From: a virus
Length of the DNA: 26,386 nucleotides
Strand: one strand, 5' to 3'
IMG/VR virus record: IMGVR_UViG_3300021962_000553
Span: 1 to 26,386 of that record
Below the pieces are notes generated by a model. The model did no database searches, was not told the origin of the DNA, and saw only the letters and a program-made list of their open reading frames with translations. Shown here in pieces: positions 20,618 through 26,386 of the stretch. Position numbers and translations under genes: made by a program. The first letter of the stretch is position 1. Every line of letters begins with the position of its first letter.

Positions 20618-22195
20618 TTAAATATTACGCGCGCGACGCGCGAGTTCGAGTTCCTTCTCGCGGATCGAGCGTGGTACGGACTGCTCCTTCTTCGGAGCCT
20701 CCTCGACGACGATCTCCTCGGCGACGGGTTCCTCGACGGGAGCCTCGACGACCGGAGCCTCGACGGGCTTCTCGGGAGCTGCGGGGAATTTGGTCGGGAC
20801 TCCTTCGACGTCACGAAGGGAGACTTCGAGCGCGGCCGTAATCGCTTTCGCGTGATCGCCTCGCAGCTCGCCCGCGAGCATTGCGGAGAGCGCGTCTCGG
20901 AGTTCGCTCGTATCGACGCCCGCACGATCGGCGAGCGATCGAACCGCGACGAGAGAGAGCGTTCCCGGATAGTACGGTTGCATTCCGGTAAGAGCCGACA
21001 CTTCGACGAGTTTTACGTCGCGCAGTTCGCGCACTCCGTCGTCGTTAATTTGATTCGCTCGGGTCGTAAAGAAGCCAAACGACATTCCGAGGGACGACGA
21101 CATTGTACGAACGAGCTCGGCGAGGTCACGGTGCCACGAGATATTAGAGTTAAGTCGGATACGCGCGAGAAGCCCCTTCTCGTCCTCTTCGAGTTCAAGG
21201 GTTCCCGACTTCGTCGTACCGAGAAGAAGCTTCGGGTCGTGATCCTGATACGCGCGAATATCCCATTCGCCGCGATTAGCGGCCGCAAGACTGCGCGAGA
21301 ATGCGCCCTTCTTGACGACTTCCGGTGCGACGCCGTCGCCGCTCGGGGAGTCGAAGAGGGAAGCGTATCCCTCGAACGTCATTCCCTCGTCGTCGATTGC
21401 GCGTAGGTTCGCGGTCGCGTGCCTGAACTCGATTCCCATTTCGTCTCCCGTCTTCGTTTCTTCTCTCTCCGCGGAGAACGTTTCGATAATAGCCTCGACC
21501 CACGCTTTCGCGGGATCTCCTCCCCACAACGCCCACGCGATCCGACCCGCGGACGGGAAGCCGTCTTCGCCCGGACGGAATCCTTCCGCCTCCTTGTCGA
21601 CTTCGTGACGCGCGAAATATGATCGCATACGACGGATCGTCTCCGCCGGAAGACGCTTACCCGCTGCGATATCCCGAGCTCGTGCGACGCCGACAAGCGT
21701 CCCGCCTCGGTTAAATTCACGCCGCCATTCGAGCCCTCGTTCCGCCTCTTCGCGCATAGCCGCGGTCGGCTCGTACCCGTCGGGATCGATCGCTCGATCC
21801 TCGTCCTCGTCCGTCTCGGCGTGATCGGCGAGATACTCCGCGGGCGTAAATGCGTCGATTCCCATTCCCGCATAAATGCGTCGAATCTCTGCGTCGTCGT
21901 CGATCGCCTCCTCGATATCGTAGCCGTCCTCGATAAGCTTAAAAACCTTATACGACTTAAACGCATTCGACGCGTTCGGCCCGACCGGGAAGTCGGAGAG
22001 GTAGATCTCGGAATAACCGAGACCCGCGTCGTCGAGGAAAAACTTCGTCTCGCGAAGTCGGTCGTCTTGACGACCGGAGACGACGATCACGCGATCGCCG
22101 CTTGCGACTTCTCGATTAAGGATCGCGATTAGCGGTTCGTTCGGCTTCCCGTTTAGGTCGAGCGTCCCGTCGACGTCGACGATAATCACGCTCAC
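20618..22195 (-). CDS. HAD-like phosphatase / conserved middle domain / HK97-type prohead protease fusion
   Basis: 525 aa, GTG start overlapping the upstream stop. Residues 1-115 form a HAD domain: IVDVDGTLDL with Asp7 and Asp9, VIVVSGRQ with Ser40, Lys80 or Lys83, and IDDDAEI with Asp99-101, resembling polynucleotide-kinase-type 3'-phosphatase domains. Residues 145-240 (EEAERGLEWRREFNRGGTLV, then SAGRIAWALWGGDPAKAW) are a block I recognise from phage proteins near prohead proteases. Residues 253-430 are the protease: YQDHDPKLLLGTT with His319 and SSLGMSFGFFT with Ser372. A Pro/Glu/Val-rich acidic tail ends it. An internal ATG at 21439 with GGGAG could start a 273-aa protease alone. It should cut the capsid N-terminal domain. 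Confidence 0.8.
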   Translation of the reverse strand: MSVIIVDVDGTLDLNGKPNEPLIAILNREVASGDRVIVVSGRQDDRLRETKFFLDDAGLGYSEIYLSDFPVGPNASNAFKSYKVFKLIEDGYDIEEAIDDDAEIRRIYAGMGIDAFTPAEYLADHAETDEDEDRAIDPDGYEPTAAMREEAERGLEWRREFNRGGTLVGVARARDIAAGKRLPAETIRRMRSYFARHEVDKEAEGFRPGEDGFPSAGRIAWALWGGDPAKAWVEAIIETFSAEREETKTGDEMGIEFRHATANLRAIDDEGMTFEGYASLFDSPSGDGVAPEVVKKGAFSRSLAAANRGEWDIRAYQDHDPKLLLGTTKSGTLELEEDEKGLLARIRLNSNISWHRDLAELVRTMSSSLGMSFGFFTTRANQINDDGVRELRDVKLVEVSALTGMQPYYPGTLSLVAVRSLADRAGVDTSELRDALSAMLAGELRGDHAKAITAALEVSLRDVEGVPTKFPAAPEKPVEAPVVEAPVEEPVAEEIVVEEAPKKEQSVPRSIREKELELARRARNI

Positions 22196-22461
22196 GGATT
22201 CGGAGCCGTTACGAGAACGTCAACTTGCGCGCCGCCGTTCGTATCGTATCCGTACACGGAGTCTTGGTCGTAGACCATAAAGGAGACCGTATCGCCGTTC
22301 CCGATTTGGTAGCCGGTAGTATCCGTGACCGCGGAGCCGCCGACGTGAATCGCTCCGCCGGAATGATTAGTTATATAAATCATTGCAGCATTCGCGCGAC
22401 TCGTATAAATGAGCGTCGCCGTCGCAGTCCCGAGGCTTGTCCCGAAAGTAAGGAGGCTCAT
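22192..22461 (-). CDS. Small beta-rich head protein of unknown function
   Basis: 89 aa, ATG overlapping the portal stop (ATGA) and stop overlapping the protease GTG. Alternating strands: TLIYTSRANAAMIYITNHSG, then IHVGGSAVTDTTGYQIGNGD, then TVSFMVYDQDSVYGYDTNGG. No family recognised. The small all-beta composition and position in the head module would suit a decoration or stabilising protein, but there is no direct evidence. Confidence 0.65.
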   Translation of the reverse strand: MSLLTFGTSLGTATATLIYTSRANAAMIYITNHSGGAIHVGGSAVTDTTGYQIGNGDTVSFMVYDQDSVYGYDTNGGAQVDVLVTAPNP

Positions 22462-23747
22462 AGACCCGCGACTTTCTTCGCCTCTTCCGGCGACATACCC
22501 GACCCGACGAGGATCGCGAAGATATCCGCTTTTTGACGAGCTGCGGCGAGAGCCGCGTCCGCCTCGTTTAGCGGTTGACGATATGCGTCGGCCGAGTCGT
22601 CGTCGATCGGAGAAAGATCCTCACTTCGTCTAATTTCTGAAACGCTCAACCAACCCGAAGCGAGCCCCTTAGCGTACGCGTTATATCGAGATTCGGTAGA
22701 GCCGCGGAGGAGCGAATCCATATTCAACTTAACGAATGCTTCGGGGAGAGGGATTAGGGTCGAGAGTGCGCGTTCGATGAGTTCCGCAAGCGGGCGAAGT
22801 GTAAAGCGGACGAAGTCCTCTGATAACTGCTCGACTGATCCGTACGACATAGCACCCGGCGTCGTGACTGCGAGGAGTGCGGGAGGCACGCGGTAGATTC
22901 GCGCGATCTCGTTAACCGTGAACTCTCGCGAGCCGAGGAGCTGCGCGTCCTCGGGACGGAACGAGAGAGCTTTAAACGTCGCACCAACGAGGACGCCGGG
23001 AGTGTGCATATTCGCTCCCGTGTGATGACGAATCCAACCCTCCTTGATCGCTTTCACTTGATCGGGAGTCAACGAAGAATCGGAGACTTCAATTACGCCC
23101 GTCGGCGTTGTACCCGTCGCGAAGAATCGGTTCGCGTACTCTTCGAGCGTCAAGCCGAGCGCGAACGTGTTTCGCAGCGCGTCAAGAGGCGAGAGACCAT
23201 AGTCCGCACCCGGAAGTCGGATAAGCGGAATATGCAAAATCGTTTCGGGGCCGAAGACGGTTCCGTCGAGATTCTCGTTACTGCGTACGACGTAGCGAAC
23301 CTCTCGCCCGTGACGTTCGATCGTTACGGACTCCGGGTGAAGGACGCGAACTTCGAGCGGTTCGAGCGTCTCGGGGTCGCGGGGTGCGTATACGTATGCG
23401 TTCCCCGAGAGCATTAATGAGGTTACGATTTCGGAAATGACGGATTGAATCCCATACGAGACTTCGTTCGGTACGGGTTGCGTAATCCACGTCGGCTTGA
23501 CTCCGCCCGGACGATACGGTCGACGCTGACCGTTATCTCTGCGATATGCGTCGAGAGGCATGGTCGAAGTAAGATCGGCGAGAATACGCACGCACGCCCA
23601 CGCCGTCGAGAGTCCGAGGACGGACTTCGGGTCGACGCGTTGAATCGTCAACGAAGGAACGCGATCGAACGCTTGCGGAAGAAGACCGAGTCCGTTTAGG
23701 TTTCGCTCCTCCGAGCTCGTACCGAGAATCCGTCGAAGAACGCTCAC
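22458..23747 (-). CDS. Portal protein, HK97 family
   Basis: 429 aa, GTG start overlapping the stop of the 44-aa gene. Recognised by STAWACVRILADLTSTMPLD near the N-terminus, SLMLSGNAYVYAPRD, LHIPLIRLPGADYGLSPLDA, and FTVNEIARIYRVPPALLAVT followed by SYGSVEQLSEDFVRFTLRPL. These are the ordered landmarks of Phage_portal-family proteins. It forms the dodecameric ring through which DNA enters, docks the terminase and nucleates head assembly. Length is normal for the family. Confidence 0.9.
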   Translation of the reverse strand: MSVLRRILGTSSEERNLNGLGLLPQAFDRVPSLTIQRVDPKSVLGLSTAWACVRILADLTSTMPLDAYRRDNGQRRPYRPGGVKPTWITQPVPNEVSYGIQSVISEIVTSLMLSGNAYVYAPRDPETLEPLEVRVLHPESVTIERHGREVRYVVRSNENLDGTVFGPETILHIPLIRLPGADYGLSPLDALRNTFALGLTLEEYANRFFATGTTPTGVIEVSDSSLTPDQVKAIKEGWIRHHTGANMHTPGVLVGATFKALSFRPEDAQLLGSREFTVNEIARIYRVPPALLAVTTPGAMSYGSVEQLSEDFVRFTLRPLAELIERALSTLIPLPEAFVKLNMDSLLRGSTESRYNAYAKGLASGWLSVSEIRRSEDLSPIDDDSADAYRQPLNEADAALAAARQKADIFAILVGSGMSPEEAKKVAGL

Positions 23748-23878
23748 TTCTTACCCCTCGAATATCCGATTGCGATTAATGAGATTCCGGCGAGTCCGAT
23801 AATAATTGCAGGGTGCAGAATCCACGCGGCGAAGAGTAGCATTGCGAGCCCTGCGAGTTCGAGAACGTTCGAAATCAT
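23744..23878 (-). CDS. 44-aa two-span membrane protein between terminase and portal
   Basis: ATG at 23878 overlaps the terminase stop (ATGA), and its TGA overlaps the portal GTG. Two hydrophobic stretches, LELAGLAMLLFAAWIL and AIIIGLAGISLIAIGY, are joined by HP, with a basic SRGKK end: a membrane hairpin. Similar small proteins at this position are familiar from phages of Actinobacteria. Function unknown; holin-like activity or a role at the membrane during assembly are possibilities. Confidence 0.65.
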   Translation of the reverse strand: MISNVLELAGLAMLLFAAWILHPAIIIGLAGISLIAIGYSRGKK

Positions 23879-25392
23879 AGACTAAAAAACCCCACGCTAC
23901 GAGCCGGCTTCGCGGCTTCGCTTGCATAATACCTCGCCCGGTCGAGAGCCATACATAGCGCGACCGCGCAATCGATTTTCCTCGGAGACGATCTCCCCTC
24001 TTTTGTAAGCCGAGGCCCGAATCGGTCGATCTTAATGCGTGCGTTGTCGACGTGACGGGCGAGAGCCGCCGCGAGGACGGGATCTCCTCCCCACGAGAGG
24101 CTCCCTTGCGTGATCGATTCGAACGCGGCTTGCGTGCAGCTCACCATACGAGACGCGGATTGCGGATATTCGGTGACGTTCATTCCCTCTTTCTCGAAGC
24201 GTTCGAGGGAGCGTTGCCAACGATACGGGTCGGCGCAGAGTTCGACGATCTCGTACTTCGACCGCAGCGCGAGGACGGCTTCCTCGACGTCGCCAATATC
24301 GACGCGCCAATGCGGATCGTCGAGCGGACGCTCGAAGACGAGGAGCGGTTCGATATATCCGTCGAGGGTTGAAGCTACGAGAACCGACGCGTCTCCGTCG
24401 AACGAGCCGTCCCACGCGGCGACGATCTTCTCTCCCGGTTGCAAGCGTCGATCCGTTCGACACTTGTCGAAGACGCCCGCGGGAAGCCACGCCGCCGCAC
24501 CCGCAGTCAACCAACGATTAAGACGCTTCGTCTCGAACGCGTCTCGTGGAAGTGACTTGACCGCCGACTTAAAGTCTTCGGGATCGAGGAAATCTCCGTA
24601 CGCGGGATTGGCCGCTTTCCACGCCTCCTCGGAATCCCATTCGACTCCGTCGGGAGCGTGAAAGTATCGGAAGTAAAACGAGTCGTCTTCGAGCTCGCCC
24701 GAGGCGAGCCGTTGTCCGTATTGAAAGAGCCGATAGCAAATCGAGTCTTGACCCTTCGCGTCCGTCTTCGATCCCGCGGTCGAGATCGCGAGGACGAGCG
24801 GATTCTTGCGCGTACCCGATCCGAGGTTCACGGTCGCCCATAGTCGATCGTTCGGTTGCGTGTGCAGTTCGTCGAAGATAAGCGCGGAGAAGTCGTACCC
24901 TTCCGCCGCGTCCGAGTCGGACGAGAGCACGCGGAGGACGGAGCCCGTCTCGGGATATTCGATCACGTCGCGGAGAACCCGCAGCTTCGACGAGAGCACC
25001 GGGTCGAGTTCGACCATACGCGCGCACTCGCGGAAGACGATTCGGGCTTGCGCGCGGTCGGACGCGACGACCCCGACGTACGCGCCGACTTCGGTAAAGA
25101 GCGAATAGAGCGCGATCCCCGAGGCGAGGAGAGACTTCCCATTCTTTCGCGGGAGGAGAAGAAGACCGCGACGCTTGCGACGTCGGCCGTCCTCTTTAAG
25201 TTCGAAGAGATCGTCGAGAATCTCGCGTTGCCACGGACGCAGCTTGATTAGGTGACCCGCTCCGTCGCCCTTCGAGAGTCGGCAGAACGTCTCGATAAAT
25301 TGCGCGACGAGGTGACCGTCGGAGTTACGCTCGACGCGCGGCTTTAATGATCGCTTCGAGCTTCGCCGTTGCGGAGTTCGCTCCGTCGTCAA
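23875..25392 (-). CDS. terL: Terminase large subunit
   Basis: 505 aa. Walker A-like PRKNGKS (81-87), Walker B IFDELHT (172-178), and C-terminal nuclease acidic positions at AAWDGSFDGD, ELCADPYRW and KIDCAVALCMALDRA. LRPWQREILDDLF is the adenine-binding Q region typical of this terminase family. The best start is a TTG at 25392 with GAGG five bases upstream; it overlaps the small terminase gene by 68 bases, and there is no ATG or GTG nearby that would shorten this. It is the ATP-driven motor and cutter for DNA packaging. Confidence 0.92.
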   Translation of the reverse strand: MTTERTPQRRSSKRSLKPRVERNSDGHLVAQFIETFCRLSKGDGAGHLIKLRPWQREILDDLFELKEDGRRRKRRGLLLLPRKNGKSLLASGIALYSLFTEVGAYVGVVASDRAQARIVFRECARMVELDPVLSSKLRVLRDVIEYPETGSVLRVLSSDSDAAEGYDFSALIFDELHTQPNDRLWATVNLGSGTRKNPLVLAISTAGSKTDAKGQDSICYRLFQYGQRLASGELEDDSFYFRYFHAPDGVEWDSEEAWKAANPAYGDFLDPEDFKSAVKSLPRDAFETKRLNRWLTAGAAAWLPAGVFDKCRTDRRLQPGEKIVAAWDGSFDGDASVLVASTLDGYIEPLLVFERPLDDPHWRVDIGDVEEAVLALRSKYEIVELCADPYRWQRSLERFEKEGMNVTEYPQSASRMVSCTQAAFESITQGSLSWGGDPVLAAALARHVDNARIKIDRFGPRLTKEGRSSPRKIDCAVALCMALDRARYYASEAAKPARSVGFFSL

Positions 25393-25810
25393 TTACGCCT
25401 CGCAGTCCCGCCCGAGCCGCCGGGGTTAGCCCCAACTCTCGCGCGTATTTCTTCACACTCTCCGCATTATCGCGGACAATTTGGTGAAGCGGATTCTTCA
25501 CAAATTCTCCCGCTCGACCCTTCAAGAGAGGCCCCGTCTTCGAGAGCATAGCCTCCGCTTCAACATAGCGAACGTACGCTTCGCAGTAAAGCCGAAGGAT
25601 ATCTTTATCCGCAGAGGTTAAGACTCCGGTCGAACCGAGCGATTCGATCACGCGTTCCCATACGATCCGAGCCTCGGGTCGAAGATCGGGAGGAGGAGTC
25701 ATTGACCCGCCCGCCGGAATCGGCTCCGCGTAATTGATCACGCTCGGACGCGTCTCTCCGGCGAGAAGCTTTAATCGCGTCGGCTTCGGTTGCGGGCCGC
25801 GACTACCCAC
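25325..25810 (-). CDS. terS: Terminase small subunit, P27 family
   Basis: 161 aa, GTG start at 25810 overlapping the ParB-like gene by eight bases. GSRGPQPKPTRLKLLAGETR at the N-terminus is the hallmark of P27-type small terminases. ARIVWERVIESLGSTGVLTS and DKDILRLYCEAYVRYVEAEA then SVKKYARELGLTPAARAGLR complete the family pattern. It recognises packaging sites and loads the large subunit. Confidence 0.9.
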   Translation of the reverse strand: MGSRGPQPKPTRLKLLAGETRPSVINYAEPIPAGGSMTPPPDLRPEARIVWERVIESLGSTGVLTSADKDILRLYCEAYVRYVEAEAMLSKTGPLLKGRAGEFVKNPLHQIVRDNAESVKKYARELGLTPAARAGLRGVIDDGANSATAKLEAIIKAARRA

Positions 25811-26303
25811 GAGGCGAGAACTCCTCGCCGCAGCTCGGGCAAGTCACCTTCCGCTCCGGCTTCGACGTCGGGTTGACGACCGCGTCGAGGACGCCCGCTT
25901 CGGACGCGACGGATTCGAGGAGTTGCATAACTGCGGCTTCTCCCGAGGTGACGTCGTCGAGGAGTTCGCGTAGTCGAGCCGAGTCCGCATAGGCGAGATC
26001 TCCGACCGGGTCGTACGTCGCGAGGACGAGACGCTCCTCCTCTTCGGAGAGTTCGACGTAGGAAACGGGGATCGCTTTCTCGTCTCGGGAAAGAGCGAGC
26101 TCGACGCGGAGGTGACCGTCGACGAGGTGACCCGTCGTACGGTTCACGATCACGGGAGCCACGAACCCGACTTCGTCGAGGAGCGCGAGGAGCGCGTCAC
26201 GTTGACGGATCGGGTGACCGCGGAAATTACCGGGGTTCGCGAGGAGCTGCTCGGGATCTTCGGCTCCGATTCCAACGATTCGATTTCGTAGCGGCTTCGT
26301 CAT
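25803..26303 (-). CDS. ParB/Srx-domain protein with C-terminal zinc-knuckle motif
   Basis: 166 aa, ATG. Residues 15-95 match the ParB N-terminal/Srx fold: NPGNFRGHPIRQRDALLALL, then GFVAPVIVNRTTGHLVDGHL (the 'P.vvn..tg.lidGh.R' box), then AIPVSYVELSEEEERLVLAT. The final 15 residues contain CPSCGEEF, a half zinc ribbon. It directly precedes the terminase genes. Phage members often sit by terminases or methylases; DNA binding or nuclease/CTPase activity are possible. First gene of the late block in this window. Confidence 0.8.
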   Translation of the reverse strand: MTKPLRNRIVGIGAEDPEQLLANPGNFRGHPIRQRDALLALLDEVGFVAPVIVNRTTGHLVDGHLRVELALSRDEKAIPVSYVELSEEEERLVLATYDPVGDLAYADSARLRELLDDVTSGEAAVMQLLESVASEAGVLDAVVNPTSKPERKVTCPSCGEEFSPRG

Positions 26304-26309
26304 TCGTCG

Positions 26310-26348
26310 AGTGTAGCGGTTCGAGTTCCGAACCGAAACCCGTTCGGT
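26310..26348 (-). promoter_or_regulatory. Upstream control region with two nested inverted repeats
   Basis: The plus strand has CGGTTCG-AGTTC-CGAACCG (26317-26335) and the partly overlapping ACCGAA-ACCCG-TTCGGT (26332-26348). On the minus strand TACACT (26315-26310) fits a -10 box just below the first repeat; no good -35 is visible. The T-rich TTTTTCGATTTTT further up (26364-26352) may be the tail of a terminator whose stem lies outside the window. Likely control region of the packaging/head operon. Confidence 0.4.
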
Positions 26349-26386
26349 AACAAAAATCGAAAAACCTCTCCGAGCGTACGCGGCTT

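Noticed and set aside
20618-20925. 105-aa reading opposite frame within the protease C-terminus and similar Arg-rich minus-strand frames
   Set aside because: Low-complexity Arg/Ser composition inside a solid gene, no ribosome site. They are out-of-frame shadows.
1-26386. tRNA genes, CRISPR arrays, IS elements, integrase or att sites
   Set aside because: I found no cloverleaf-like sequence with conserved T-arm, no regularly spaced repeat array, no transposase or integrase motifs. Absence in this window does not rule out an integrase elsewhere in the genome.

Overview
The window is a contiguous piece of a tailed double-stranded DNA phage or prophage genome, almost certainly a siphovirus with an HK97-type head. 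It is G+C-rich. Every gene I can support lies on the minus strand, so biological order runs from 26386 down to 1. The small membrane protein between terminase and portal, the holin-like tail of the lysis protein, the frequent GTG starts and the glycosyltransferases beside the capsid gene recall phages of high-G+C Gram-positive hosts. That host assignment is an inference. No integrase, tRNA, CRISPR array or IS element is visible.

Late region (26303 to 7725): ParB-like protein, small and large terminase, a 44-aa membrane protein, portal, a small protein, a HAD-phosphatase/prohead-protease fusion and the HK97-type major capsid protein. A strong hairpin terminator follows the capsid gene. Next comes a three-gene sugar cassette (GT4 glycosyltransferase, GT2 glycosyltransferase, nucleotidyltransferase), then head-tail connector, tail terminator, tail tube, tail-assembly chaperones G and G-T made by a -1 frameshift, a gp10-like protein, a short tape measure, a tail hub protein, and a fibre with a self-cleaving S74 chaperone. 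The lysis genes are a 55-aa XhlA-like peptide and a protein joining a papain-like peptidase to a holin-like membrane tail.

Middle (7652 to 6176): a small HTH-like protein and a Mre11-like phosphoesterase, then a hairpin and a 187-base control region. That region holds a promoter whose -35/-10 spacer is filled by an inverted repeat, plus two more palindromes.

Early region (6173 to 1): a tightly overlapped operon of small Cys-rich and membrane proteins, a minimal archaeo-eukaryotic-type primase core, a Cas4/RecB-like Fe-S nuclease, a putative annealing protein, a cytosine-C5 methyltransferase, a replication-initiator-like protein and a PD-(D/E)XK-like nuclease. After a repeat-rich gap come a DUF1599 protein and the start of a LexA-like regulator. 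Together these suggest recombination-linked replication plus DNA modification.

The most striking element is the methyltransferase. Its main frame has C5-MTase motifs I to VIII and X but lacks motif IX. Motif IX is encoded in the +1 frame inside the same gene, in a 185-codon ORF with its own AGGAGG and ATG. This is the architecture known from the two-polypeptide enzyme M.EcoHK31I.
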